Source: Bacteroidales bacterium (lineage in GTDB: Bacteria; Bacteroidota; Bacteroidia; Bacteroidales; M50B96). Taken from it: a stretch of DNA of 49,150 bases. The notes beneath the pieces are model-generated. The model was given only the letters and a program-made list of their open reading frames with translations. It was not told the origin of the DNA and searched no databases. Positions 17,200 to 28,010 of the stretch are shown here, piece after piece. The translations under genes were made by a program, and so were the position numbers. The stretch's first letter is position 1, and each line of letters begins with the position of its first letter. The DNA lies in contig JAIOYV010000052.1 in assembly GCA_021740905.1 (NCBI GenBank), positions 1 to 49,150 on the forward strand, read 5' to 3'.

Positions 17200-20100
17200 A
17201 TGGATACAAATCATTTTTTTAAGTCGATTTTCTTAAGTCTAATGCTCCTGATGAGCACGACTGTATTTGGATGTTTATTCACCATTGAACTTACCGATTC
17301 GGGTGGCGATGGTTGGAATTCGGGGACATTGACCGTACTGGTAAATGGTTCTCCAGTGTTGACCAATATTACACTTGACGATGGATTTGGTCCGCAACAA
17401 TTCGTGCTTTCGGTAAGCACGGGCGATGTAATCACCACAGTTTACACTGCCGGTAGCTGGCCCGAGGACAATTATTATGTTATAAAGGATGCCTGCGGGG
17501 ATACTGTTTATACTGATGGTTGCCTCGATGGAACATGCCAGCCACTGGGAGGGGCTTCGCTTACGGTAACATGCCCTGTGCACGACCTGGCCATAGTAGG
17601 TTGGGCAAGCCCTGTTTCAGGTTGTGGGTTAAGCTCTACCGAAACCATTTCGGTGCAAGTTGAGAACAGGGGGACCTCTGTTGAAAACTCCTACACCCTT
17701 TATTATTCAACCAATGGTTGGTTGACCAATACCAGCTACGCAGTAAGCCAAATAATCAATCCGGGCGACACACAGACCTTTTCGTTTCCTGTCACTGCCG
17801 ATTTTTCTGCCATCGGACAATATGATTGTTTTGCCAAAGTAATCCTTACAGGAGATAACTGCACGTTAAATAATGAGGATCAGTTCGACATAATCAACTC
17901 ATCCAATATTACCACTTTTCCCTATTCCGAAGATTTCGAACTTGGCAATGGCGGATGGTTTGCCGGAGGGATAAATTCGAGTTGGGACCTGGGTGACCCT
18001 AATGGCAACAACATTTATAATTCGGCAGGTTATTCTTGCTGGATTACGGCTGCATCGGGCTACTACAACAACAATGAGCAATCTTATGTAGTTAGCCCTT
18101 GCTTCGATTTCAGTGCATTGAGCAACCCGGTTGTGAAATTTAATTATTGGGCCCATTTTTACGATTGGGAAGATGGTGTAGCCCTCCAATATACAACCGA
18201 TGGAATAAACTGGAACCACCTTGGCCAGTACAATTGGCCTATCGATCCCCAAAACTGGTATAACTACGACTATATTTCGGGATTATCCTATACAGGTGAT
18301 ATGCAAGGCTGGACAAGCGCCGGATATTATTGGAAGCACACAAAGCATACACTGGCCTCTTTGGCCGGCCAATCCAATGTGAGGTTCCGTTTTGCCTTTG
18401 GTTCCAATTCGTACGACAACTACGGCGACGGTTTTGCCTTCGATGATTTTGTGATCGAGCAGCCATCCAACATGGTTTACATCAGCAGCAATGCCAATCA
18501 GGCATCAACCGATTACACTGCACCGGGGCGCGTGGATCAGGAAATCCTTCGGCTACGGGTTGTCGCCCAGTACCCAACCAATCCATTGGCTTTGACCGAT
18601 CTTTTCCTAAATACAACAGGCACCATCAACACCGGCAATATTTCGGGCGCAAAAATATACTATACCGGTAATGATGGTGATTTCGATGCTATCAATCAAT
18701 TTGGGAGCACAGCTTACCCGACCAGCCCCTTTAGTTTCACGGGAAGCCAGATATTGCAGCCTGGGCCTAATTTTTTCTGGTTGGTGTACGATGTGGCCAA
18801 TGCTGCGGTGGTTGGCGATTCGCTTGATGCGGTATTCGATTCACTGATTATTGGTGGGACTACCTATATCCCCACAAATCCGGATCCACCTGGTTCGAGG
18901 GAAATCGTGTTGCCTATGGCAGGTATTTACACCATCGACACCGCCGGGACAGGGCCAAACAACTACCTGACGTTCAACAGTGCTGTCGACGACCTGCTTA
19001 TGCGCGGTGTTTCAGGCCCTGTGATTTTTAACGTCGCACCGGGGGTTTATCACGAACAAGTGTTGATTTCCGAAGTACCCGATGCCTCAGCCACGAATAC
19101 AATTACCTTCCAATCGGCCACCGGCGACAGCACAAGCGTGAAATTGGGGTATAGCCCGCAAGACAACTCTGATAATTATACGATGGCGTTTATGGGTGCT
19201 CATTTTATCAATGTGAACAATATTACCCTATTTTCAATGGGCGCGTATTACTCAACAGTCATCCAGATTAGGGGAGGGTCAAGCGATATCGAATTCAACG
19301 GGAACCGAATATTTGCCCCACCAACTACCAATACATCAAATAACCGTGCCCTAGTCCGCAATATTGGAAGTAATTTCAATACGCGGTTTATTTTAAATCA
19401 ACTTCGGGGTGGATCTTGGGGGATGCAATGCGAGGGGCAAGGTATTTTCAACCTCTCTTATGGGACACAGATTTTCCGCAACCACTTTTTACACCAATAC
19501 TACCTGGGTTGTACATTTGGCTATCAGGATGCCCCTGAAATAGATGGCAATGTTATCTATTCCTCAGCTGGGTATAACTATTATTATGGGATTGAACTTT
19601 GGGATAGCGAAAACGACTTCAGAATAACCAACAACCATATCACAATGGAAAACCATGGTGGTTATGGGATTAGCTTATGGTCGGTGAATGGAACGACTGG
19701 AGGTGGTGGTGAATATTCTTCTATTGGCGGGCAAGGCCTGGTGGTCAACAACTTTGTAAGTATCAACTCAACTTCATCTAATTCTTCGCAGGGAATTTCA
19801 ATCAACTCTTCGGGCGATGTCAAGTGTTATTTCAACAGTGTAAATTTGACAGGATCGATGCAGAATAGCCAGGCACTCTATAATTATTATAACACAGATA
19901 TTGAGATATTCAACAATATATTTGCGAACCAGGCCAGTGGTTATTCGATATTTGATGAAGGATCATCAACTTATACATCTGATTTTAATGACTTATACTC
20001 GACTGGTACTAATTTGGCTTATCTGGGTGGTATATACCTTGAAAATCTAATAGCATGGCAAATCGCAAGTTCTCAAGACACCAATTCCATTTCAGTTGAA

Positions 20101-23100
20101 CCTCACTTTTATTCAATATCCGATTTGCATACCAATTTCTTTGAATTATATGGAAAAGGAACTCCTGTATCCGAAGTGTTGGATGATATTGACGGGGACA
20201 CCCGCGACCTGGTGAACCCATGTATTGGTGCCGACGAATTCCCATTGCCAGGCTGGGACGCAAGTGTCATTGAATTCGTATCGCCTGAAAGTGAGTGTGG
20301 CCTCGGTATAGAAACAATCGAATTGTTGATCCAAAACCTGGGAGGCAATACCATTTCCGGGGGATTAACAGCCTATTATTCCATCAATGGATCGGCCCCT
20401 GTTTCCGAAGCTATTTCAACCTCTATCCCTTCGGGAGATTCACTAATGTTTATCTTCGCCACCTCCAACGATTTTTCGCCCGTATTCCCCGATTCAACCT
20501 TCGAAATAACCGCTTATGTAGTGCTGACCGGAGATACCATCAATGTAAACGATACGGCATTTACAACTGTTGTTTCCACCTTTGTGCCACCCGACCCAGT
20601 TGTTACAAGTACTACGGTAGCAGGAGGGAATACCGCAACCTTATTGGCAACTTCGAGTTACAACTTATACTGGTACAACGATCCAAGCGGGGGATTACCA
20701 ATTGCAAATGGCTCAAGTTACACAACCGGGGTATTGTGGGATTCAACTACAAAATATGTCGAAGCTTTAGCATCACCCCTATCGCTTGAAGTGCAGTTGG
20801 GCACCGATAATTATATATCTGCCACATCAGGTTCGTCCGCTTATCCCAGCCCTTATAGCACTTATTATTATGGAAACCGTGAACAATACCTGATCCATGC
20901 CGATGAATTGTGGGCTTTGGGGCTTACTGCGGGTCCAATTACTTCTATTAAGTTTAATACTATCACGGCAGCCCCAATGTCAATGACGAATTTCGAAATA
21001 AAAGTTGGGCATACCAATGTTTCAGAATTAACTGAATGGCAAAGCGGGCTTACTCAGTATTTTTTCGATCCATCATTCAATGATGTTGTTGGATGGAACG
21101 AACACATTTTCGCTACTCCTTTTTATTGGGATGGAGCAAGCAATGTGGTCATCGAAACTTGTTTCAATAATTCGGGTTGGTTAAGCGGAAGCCAGATTGA
21201 ATATAGTTATGCAACCTTTAATGCGTGTTATGTTTACCGTGCCGATAATTCTTCTGTATGTTCAAGCTCAAACTATTATTTGTACAATACCAAGCGACCC
21301 AACATGAAGATTGTTGCTTCCGGTGGCGAGTATTGCCCCAGCAACAGGGTTTCTGTCTATGCCAATGTAACAGGTTCGCCTTCAATTTCAATATCCAACC
21401 CTTGTTTGTACTATTCACCTACTTTGATTGGCAATTCCCAAATCTTGCAGGCCACCATTTACAACACAGGTACCTATTCGGTATTTATCAACAATGTTTC
21501 GAATACACTTGCTGATTATACTCACACACTTAGTTCAAACCATATTATACCTGGCGACAGTGCCTTATTGAGCGTCACCTTTGCCCCTCTTGTATCGGGT
21601 CAGCGAAACGATAATTTCACTATTGATAACAACGACAGCCCGCTGGTAATGTGTGTTCAAGGCTTGGGAGTTGAACCGCCGGTGTTCGCGGCGAACCCTG
21701 ATTCCATATATACAATTATGAGTTGCTTTGATACCGTAATAGTTCCTATCTCCCTTATCAATTCGGGATTGGGCGCAGGCGATTATGAATTCATTTTGGG
21801 GCAATATTACGACTCGACCAAGACGCAATTTTGGGATACATACTATGCATCAACATACCATACTTTTACAGGATTATTGCACAACACCGATACCCTTGAG
21901 ATAAGCGTAACAGTAAATGGGAATTTCTATTATTCTTATGAATATGCGGATGTCTATATTGACGGATTGTGGATTGGCTCCACAAGTTATGGAGCCAACA
22001 ATGCAGATATTGTCACCACATTTATTTTAACGGGCCCTCAGCTTCAATTATGGCTTGCCGACAATATGATTACTGTACTGGTGTCGAACACAGGGAATGT
22101 TGATCCGGGATATGGGACCGATTCGCATACTGTAAATGCAAAAGCTACGGTCTCTTCCTATTGGCTCAACCCTCTTCCATCGAGTGGGACTGTGCTTGCG
22201 AGTAGTTCCCAAAGCATTGGGATTGAAGTAAATTCAAGCTTGTTGGTCGATGGTGTTTTTTCCACCCAATTGAGGATAGAGACCAACGATCCACAAAACC
22301 CTATATTGGTAGTACCATTTTATGTTGAAGTGCAAGGCGATCCCGAGATTGTTGTTCCATCAACTTGTCTTGAATTCGATTCGACCTGGCAATGGCTGTG
22401 CACTTCCGAAATGCTCGAAATTTCAAATGATGGATGCGATACCCTTTTCATCACAAGCATGAACAACACGCTGAACGAGTTTGCTTACGTCGACGAACCA
22501 TTTTACATCCTGCCCGGCGATACTGGTTTTGTCGAGGTAGAGTTCTGCCCAACTCTTAGTGGCAACTATGTCGACACGATCTGGATAAACTCAAACGATG
22601 GATTGGTATATGTTTGCCTCGAAGGCTATGGAAAAGGATCACCCATATTGGAAACCAATCCCACCACCCTGAGTGCATCGGCTACCTGTGGCGATTCGAG
22701 CACAGTGTCGTTACAAATTCAAAACACTGGCCTGAGCGAACTTTATTTTTCGTTCGAAGATCCCTGTTCGTGGATTGTGGTTGAGATTAACACAGACTAT
22801 TATACCTATTACATTTCATGGGAACTCCAGGATGGCTTTGGAAACCCTGTGTTGTCAGGATCGGGTTACAACACCTACTCGACCTATCGCGATTCAGTAT
22901 GTTTACCAGTGGGGCAATATTCATTCGTTATTACCGGCTACAATGGATCGTGGTATTACAGCACCTATAGCGTTTCTGCCTGCGGAACAGTGCTTGCCAA
23001 CAACGGAGGCCTTTCCCCAACGGCCAATGGCCAGGAAAGTTTCTTGTTCAGTGGTTGTGGGTTCTATGCCCCCTGGATTACAGTGTCGGATTACGAGGAC

Positions 23101-26100
23101 ACCATCCCGGTAGGCAATTCAAAATTTGTTGATGTCACCTTCCATTCCGAAAACTTATATGCAGGGGTACACGAAACCGATCTTTTGATCCATAGCAACG
23201 AAACCCCCGGCTATAAGGACACCGTGCATTGTGTGTTTACTGTATCAGGATCGCCTCAATTGTTCATCACCGATACCTGTTTGCTGTTTGAATCTACCAT
23301 GCAATGGTCTACCTCAACAGAATCGTTCTATATTTACAATACCGGGTGCGATACCCTTTGGATAAGTGGATTCGTAAACAATCATTCCGAATTTTCGATC
23401 AACACCCCTGTGCTTTATGTGCTGCCCGGCGACTCGCAATTGTACGAAGTAAACTTCAACCCTATAACCAACGATAATTTCTACGACACCCTCCACATTT
23501 ATTCCAATGGAGGAAATGCCAGCCTGTGTATGCAAGGCTATGCTCCAGGTGCACCTATTGTGAATGTCGATCCAACTTCTTTTACATTTACCTTTAATTC
23601 GTGCAACGATTCCTTGCTCGCCGACCTAAGTATTTTCAATACAGGCTTGGGTGAATTGTATTTTGAAATTAGTTCGGATGCTTCATCAGGAAGCCAATCG
23701 GGCACAGCTCCAAAAGTTGTACTTCTTTGCACTTATGGCGAAGGAAATACAATGAAAAATGCCCTCATTACAACGGGTATGTTCACATCCGATGATATTG
23801 ATATCCTCGACAATCCTTCTACATTGAATTATTCGATGCTCGAACCTTACGATGCCGTACTTACATGGTCGAACTCATATTACAGTAATCCAACCCTTTT
23901 CGGCGATGTGCTGAAAGAATATGTAGACAATGGAGGCGGGGTGATCATCTCGACATTCGCGGACTTAAACGGATATGCTATCCAGGGAGGGATATTGGAT
24001 GCCGGATACAGTCCATTCCTTCCAGCCAATTATATGAACTCATCCGGCACGCTTGATCTAAGTAGTCTCTCGAACCCCAATCATCTTATCTTTGATGATA
24101 TTTCAAGCAATTTCACATATTCAAGCCCTTCCTATTATACTACCCCAATTTTAAACACAGGTGGGATTGTTGTAGCAACCGATACCTGGGGCAATGCCCT
24201 TGTTGGAGAAAACCAAGATGGTTCGGTGGTTGGAATCAAGATGTACCCGATTTATCAAACAAGCTATCCGAATGTAATGAAGATGTTTGCCAATGCTTTG
24301 TACTATGTAGGCGCTGGGGCCAATTGGATATCTTTCTCTTCCGAAGCCGATACCCTTGGAATCCTCGACACTGCTTTAATCAACATTCAGTTTAATACCA
24401 CAGGATTGGTAAATGGACAATATACTGCTGATATTGTGATCTCATCCAACGATCCCCTTTCACCCGAAGTAATTGTTCCATGTACGTTGAACATCAACAG
24501 TAGCCCTATTATTGATGTAATGCCAGCAGTGTTCAACTTCGACCCTACCATGCAATGGACAAGCCGCACCGACACATTCACCATTTATAACAATGGCTGC
24601 GACACCCTGCACGTGACCGACATACTGAATAGCTTGCCAGAGTTTTCCGTAAGTCCCACACTGCTATCAATATTACCCGATCAGGAGGCCGAAGTAATAG
24701 TCACCTTTGCACCAACGACACAGGGTACATTTATCGATACCTTGCACATCCTCAACAACGATTCAACCGTTGAGGTATATGTAAGCGGCGAAGGTTTTGG
24801 GGCTCCCATTATCGGTACTAACCCGGCATTGTTCAATGTTAATTTCACCTCCTGTTCCGATACCATAACATATCCTGTTACCATTACCAATACAGGTACC
24901 GAAAACCTCAACTGGACAATAGTCGGAGGAGCTACTGCCACCCTCGATTCGACTCAGATGCAAAATTTCTATGTCGATGGAGCAGTGACCAACCATTTGT
25001 TTGCAAACCTATCGACTTTCACCGATTCCATCAGGGTAATTGTTACTCTGAATGGAGACTTCGACCAAAGCAGTGAGTATGCTACATTAACAATTGACGG
25101 ACAATATATTGGTGTTATTCCTGATGGAGATCAATCCAATGGAACAGAAATCGTTGTCAGTTATCTATATAGCGGGGTACAAGTGCTTAATTGGCTGAAT
25201 GATGGTGCAATTACAGTAACAATAAGTAATACGAGTGCTGTTAATACCTTCCCAACCTACAATTATCATAAGGTGCGGTTGATTGCCTATGGTGCCGATT
25301 GGTTGTCATTTGCCCCCCAATTTGGCAGTACACTTCCCAATGGGGGAAGCTCCACGGTGGATGTTTACTTTATTTCAACGGGACTAAACGCGGGGGACTA
25401 TCAAACAAATATTTTTGTGAACTCCAACGATCCGCTCACCCCGCAGGTAACAATCCCTGTTGATCTTACCCTACAGGGTTATCCGATCATATCATCCTCG
25501 GCCCCTTGTGTCGAATTCGATTCGCTCAATATTGGCCTTAGCACAGTGGATACTTTTACGGTATTCAATACTGGTTGCGATACCCTGAAAGTGTTTGACA
25601 TTACAAACACTTTGACCGAATTTAGTGCAAGCCCAACAGCTTTCAACCTGATGCCAGGCTATAGCCAGGAGGTCGTTGTTAGCTTCAACCCAAATACGAT
25701 CAACAATTTTTCAGATACACTTCATATCCTGAACAATGATGCTGAACTGGAGATTTGTCTGACAGGTAAAGGGATCGGGATACCCGTTTTTGAAACCAAT
25801 CACGACACGCTCATCTTTAATGTGAACGGTTGTACGTCGCTCGACTCGCTGCCACTCCTTATCAGCAACCCAGGGACGCTTGATCTTACCTGGAATTCTT
25901 CGGACGTAGTTTCATCCAAACTGGAAGATGATTTCGATCCGGGTATTGATGCCAACCAATGGGCATCGATTACAAATGGCACAGCTACTGTAGGTTGCGG
26001 GGTAATGTCGGCACCCAATGCCTTGTATTTTGATGGTTCCGGTACACGTGATGCAATTACCAACGACATTGTCACCCTGGGCGGCGGCACGGTTTCTTTC

Positions 26101-27954
26101 TACCTGAAAATTGGCACAGGTTACTACCCCTGCGAAAATGCCGATGGTGGTGAAGATGTGGCCTTACAATATTCGGTGGATGGTGGGTTGGTCTGGACGA
26201 CCATAAATACATACGATAGCGAAAACTACCCAAGCTTTACCCTGATTGAAGAACCCATCCCCTTTTCAGCCCAATCGGTCTCTTGCCGGTTCCGCTGGTA
26301 TCAGTTAAGTCATAGCGGTAGTGGGTACGACAATTGGGCTATCGATGATGTGGATATCAACACAACATCGTTTAGCGTTTTCCTTTCAGAAAATACAGGC
26401 CTGTTGACTCCTAGTTCTTCATCCACCATTTATGCAAGCATCGAAGGAATTGGCTTGAATGCCGGATCGTATGAAACATTTTTGACCTTTAACACAAACG
26501 ATCCTTTCCAAACTGCTTATATTCTTACTGTGATCCTGAATATCAATGTTACCCCCTTGGTTGTGGATGCGGGAATCGACCAGATAATCAATTCCGGTGG
26601 GTCGGTTGTGTTGAATGCTGTGCCCACAGGAGGAGTGTCGCCATACACATATAGCTGGTCGCCAACCGGAAGCCTGAACAATCCGAATATAGCTTCGCCT
26701 GAAGCCAGCCCATTAACAAGCACAGCTTATTCAGTTACAGTTGTTGGCTCGTCGGGCTGTACCGATGTAGACGAAGTATATGTGCAAGTAAAACATTCAA
26801 TAAGTGGCCAAGTAACCTACCTGAACTCGAATAGCGAACCCTTAAGCAATTCCTGGGTGATCCTGAAAAATGCCAATCTAGTCAAGGTAGATTCAGTACT
26901 GACCAATTCGCTGGGTGAATACCAATTCGATTATGTCGCAAATGGTGTTTATAGTTTGGGGCTGAACAGTAACTTGCCCTGGGGCGGTGGCAATGCAACC
27001 GATGCACTGCTTATCCGCAGGCATGTGGTTCAACTGCAAAGCCTCGCGGGGTTACCTCTTGCGGCTGCCGATGTAAACGCAAGCAACTCGGTAAGTAGCT
27101 TCGACGCCCTTTATGTGTTGAACAGGTCGGTGGCCAATATTTCGTCGTTCCCGGCAGGCGACTGGGCTTTCACCATGCTATCCGTGGTTGTCGATAATGC
27201 CAATGAAACAGCCGACTTCGAAGCCCTGTGTTATGGCGATGTAAATGGCAACCATGTTATCAACCCACTCAAATATATCGACCCAACCATTGATTTGGTC
27301 GAATCAGGGGAGATGATAGTTGGCAACAACGAGAACTTTGTATTACCGATAAGGCTTGGCCACGATATGTCGGTTGGGGCCATCACGCTTGGCTTTAAGT
27401 ACCCTGCCGATAAATTAGAGTTCACAGGGTTGAATTCGGTGGCCGAAGGGATAATCTACAACGATGTAGGAGGCATTGTCCGAATGGCCTGGGAAAATGT
27501 GGATGCCCTTTACCTGGCCGAAAACGATGTGATCATCAGCCTCAACTTCCGCATGATAAACAAGGAGCCACCCTATAGGTTTGGTTTGTTGAACGAAAGC
27601 GAAATGGCCGATAGGCATGGGAATGTGTACACTTCGGTGAAACTGAACATCCCTTCGATGGGCGATAGCGAAAGTTTCGATGGCTTTTATCTGGGACTCA
27701 ACCACCCGAACCCATTTAAACAAATCACTCAAATAGATTACTGTTTGCCGGATGCAGGCCAGGTATTCCTCGATGTACGCGATGCCTTGGGCCGTCCGGT
27801 TGAAATAGTGGTAAACGAATATCAGGAAAAGGGTAACTATATGATCGAGTTCGATGGTTCGCATTTAAGCCAGGGAATCTATATCTACTCTGTACGGATT
27901 GAGACTGAAAATGCAACCTACACCAATTCAAAGAGGATGCACGTGTTGCGATAA
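17200..27954 (+). CDS. Giant (3584 aa) mosaic T9SS surface protein with dockerin-like and cohesin-like domains
   Basis: Signal peptide 1-24, then a cysteine-bounded SGGDGWNSG domain (25-125). Next come a CARDB domain (128-235), a MAM/concanavalin-like domain (238-430), a BNR-like segment (430-570) and a right-handed beta-helix (573-1015). After these are a second CARDB (1021-1130), an Ig-like domain and a choice-of-anchor-like domain (to ~1395). Residues 1395-3115 hold Hydin/ASPM-like Ig super-repeats, four of them marked by a GCDTL motif. Each carries a different inserted module at one position, including a glutamine-amidotransferase-like domain (~2170-2374). The C-terminal part has a PKD-like domain (3118-3197), a CarboxypepD_reg-like strand unit, a dockerin-like segment (3260-3325, AADVNASNSVSSFDAL), a cohesin-like domain (~3370-3490) and a Por secretion tail (3493-3584). 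I infer a cell-surface scaffold or adhesin exported by T9SS. First gene of a three-gene operon. Confidence 0.85.
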   Translation: MDTNHFFKSIFLSLMLLMSTTVFGCLFTIELTDSGGDGWNSGTLTVLVNGSPVLTNITLDDGFGPQQFVLSVSTGDVITTVYTAGSWPEDNYYVIKDACGDTVYTDGCLDGTCQPLGGASLTVTCPVHDLAIVGWASPVSGCGLSSTETISVQVENRGTSVENSYTLYYSTNGWLTNTSYAVSQIINPGDTQTFSFPVTADFSAIGQYDCFAKVILTGDNCTLNNEDQFDIINSSNITTFPYSEDFELGNGGWFAGGINSSWDLGDPNGNNIYNSAGYSCWITAASGYYNNNEQSYVVSPCFDFSALSNPVVKFNYWAHFYDWEDGVALQYTTDGINWNHLGQYNWPIDPQNWYNYDYISGLSYTGDMQGWTSAGYYWKHTKHTLASLAGQSNVRFRFAFGSNSYDNYGDGFAFDDFVIEQPSNMVYISSNANQASTDYTAPGRVDQEILRLRVVAQYPTNPLALTDLFLNTTGTINTGNISGAKIYYTGNDGDFDAINQFGSTAYPTSPFSFTGSQILQPGPNFFWLVYDVANAAVVGDSLDAVFDSLIIGGTTYIPTNPDPPGSREIVLPMAGIYTIDTAGTGPNNYLTFNSAVDDLLMRGVSGPVIFNVAPGVYHEQVLISEVPDASATNTITFQSATGDSTSVKLGYSPQDNSDNYTMAFMGAHFINVNNITLFSMGAYYSTVIQIRGGSSDIEFNGNRIFAPPTTNTSNNRALVRNIGSNFNTRFILNQLRGGSWGMQCEGQGIFNLSYGTQIFRNHFLHQYYLGCTFGYQDAPEIDGNVIYSSAGYNYYYGIELWDSENDFRITNNHITMENHGGYGISLWSVNGTTGGGGEYSSIGGQGLVVNNFVSINSTSSNSSQGISINSSGDVKCYFNSVNLTGSMQNSQALYNYYNTDIEIFNNIFANQASGYSIFDEGSSTYTSDFNDLYSTGTNLAYLGGIYLENLIAWQIASSQDTNSISVEPHFYSISDLHTNFFELYGKGTPVSEVLDDIDGDTRDLVNPCIGADEFPLPGWDASVIEFVSPESECGLGIETIELLIQNLGGNTISGGLTAYYSINGSAPVSEAISTSIPSGDSLMFIFATSNDFSPVFPDSTFEITAYVVLTGDTINVNDTAFTTVVSTFVPPDPVVTSTTVAGGNTATLLATSSYNLYWYNDPSGGLPIANGSSYTTGVLWDSTTKYVEALASPLSLEVQLGTDNYISATSGSSAYPSPYSTYYYGNREQYLIHADELWALGLTAGPITSIKFNTITAAPMSMTNFEIKVGHTNVSELTEWQSGLTQYFFDPSFNDVVGWNEHIFATPFYWDGASNVVIETCFNNSGWLSGSQIEYSYATFNACYVYRADNSSVCSSSNYYLYNTKRPNMKIVASGGEYCPSNRVSVYANVTGSPSISISNPCLYYSPTLIGNSQILQATIYNTGTYSVFINNVSNTLADYTHTLSSNHIIPGDSALLSVTFAPLVSGQRNDNFTIDNNDSPLVMCVQGLGVEPPVFAANPDSIYTIMSCFDTVIVPISLINSGLGAGDYEFILGQYYDSTKTQFWDTYYASTYHTFTGLLHNTDTLEISVTVNGNFYYSYEYADVYIDGLWIGSTSYGANNADIVTTFILTGPQLQLWLADNMITVLVSNTGNVDPGYGTDSHTVNAKATVSSYWLNPLPSSGTVLASSSQSIGIEVNSSLLVDGVFSTQLRIETNDPQNPILVVPFYVEVQGDPEIVVPSTCLEFDSTWQWLCTSEMLEISNDGCDTLFITSMNNTLNEFAYVDEPFYILPGDTGFVEVEFCPTLSGNYVDTIWINSNDGLVYVCLEGYGKGSPILETNPTTLSASATCGDSSTVSLQIQNTGLSELYFSFEDPCSWIVVEINTDYYTYYISWELQDGFGNPVLSGSGYNTYSTYRDSVCLPVGQYSFVITGYNGSWYYSTYSVSACGTVLANNGGLSPTANGQESFLFSGCGFYAPWITVSDYEDTIPVGNSKFVDVTFHSENLYAGVHETDLLIHSNETPGYKDTVHCVFTVSGSPQLFITDTCLLFESTMQWSTSTESFYIYNTGCDTLWISGFVNNHSEFSINTPVLYVLPGDSQLYEVNFNPITNDNFYDTLHIYSNGGNASLCMQGYAPGAPIVNVDPTSFTFTFNSCNDSLLADLSIFNTGLGELYFEISSDASSGSQSGTAPKVVLLCTYGEGNTMKNALITTGMFTSDDIDILDNPSTLNYSMLEPYDAVLTWSNSYYSNPTLFGDVLKEYVDNGGGVIISTFADLNGYAIQGGILDAGYSPFLPANYMNSSGTLDLSSLSNPNHLIFDDISSNFTYSSPSYYTTPILNTGGIVVATDTWGNALVGENQDGSVVGIKMYPIYQTSYPNVMKMFANALYYVGAGANWISFSSEADTLGILDTALINIQFNTTGLVNGQYTADIVISSNDPLSPEVIVPCTLNINSSPIIDVMPAVFNFDPTMQWTSRTDTFTIYNNGCDTLHVTDILNSLPEFSVSPTLLSILPDQEAEVIVTFAPTTQGTFIDTLHILNNDSTVEVYVSGEGFGAPIIGTNPALFNVNFTSCSDTITYPVTITNTGTENLNWTIVGGATATLDSTQMQNFYVDGAVTNHLFANLSTFTDSIRVIVTLNGDFDQSSEYATLTIDGQYIGVIPDGDQSNGTEIVVSYLYSGVQVLNWLNDGAITVTISNTSAVNTFPTYNYHKVRLIAYGADWLSFAPQFGSTLPNGGSSTVDVYFISTGLNAGDYQTNIFVNSNDPLTPQVTIPVDLTLQGYPIISSSAPCVEFDSLNIGLSTVDTFTVFNTGCDTLKVFDITNTLTEFSASPTAFNLMPGYSQEVVVSFNPNTINNFSDTLHILNNDAELEICLTGKGIGIPVFETNHDTLIFNVNGCTSLDSLPLLISNPGTLDLTWNSSDVVSSKLEDDFDPGIDANQWASITNGTATVGCGVMSAPNALYFDGSGTRDAITNDIVTLGGGTVSFYLKIGTGYYPCENADGGEDVALQYSVDGGLVWTTINTYDSENYPSFTLIEEPIPFSAQSVSCRFRWYQLSHSGSGYDNWAIDDVDINTTSFSVFLSENTGLLTPSSSSTIYASIEGIGLNAGSYETFLTFNTNDPFQTAYILTVILNINVTPLVVDAGIDQIINSGGSVVLNAVPTGGVSPYTYSWSPTGSLNNPNIASPEASPLTSTAYSVTVVGSSGCTDVDEVYVQVKHSISGQVTYLNSNSEPLSNSWVILKNANLVKVDSVLTNSLGEYQFDYVANGVYSLGLNSNLPWGGGNATDALLIRRHVVQLQSLAGLPLAAADVNASNSVSSFDALYVLNRSVANISSFPAGDWAFTMLSVVVDNANETADFEALCYGDVNGNHVINPLKYIDPTIDLVESGEMIVGNNENFVLPIRLGHDMSVGAITLGFKYPADKLEFTGLNSVAEGIIYNDVGGIVRMAWENVDALYLAENDVIISLNFRMINKEPPYRFGLLNESEMADRHGNVYTSVKLNIPSMGDSESFDGFYLGLNHPNPFKQITQIDYCLPDAGQVFLDVRDALGRPVEIVVNEYQEKGNYMIEFDGSHLSQGIYIYSVRIETENATYTNSKRMHVLR

Positions 27955-28010
27955 AATTTTCAAGTATGGAAAGTTTGAAAAAAAAGAATAAAAATATAAA
28001 GACAGGAATT

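Noticed and set aside
16995-17222. A 75-codon plus-strand frame before the giant gene
   Set aside because: It begins inside the operon promoter, overlaps the signal-peptide region of the giant gene in another frame, and has no recognisable sequence.
17275-17290. Lipoprotein box at the giant protein signal peptide (VFGC)
   Set aside because: Phe at -2 is a poor fit to the lipobox, and the C-terminal sorting tail already explains surface attachment; signal peptidase I cleavage before the Cys is more likely.
20295-20789. A 164-codon frame inside the giant gene
   Set aside because: It is out of frame with the CARDB and Ig-like domains of the giant protein and rich in Arg/Tyr/Cys typical of shadow frames.
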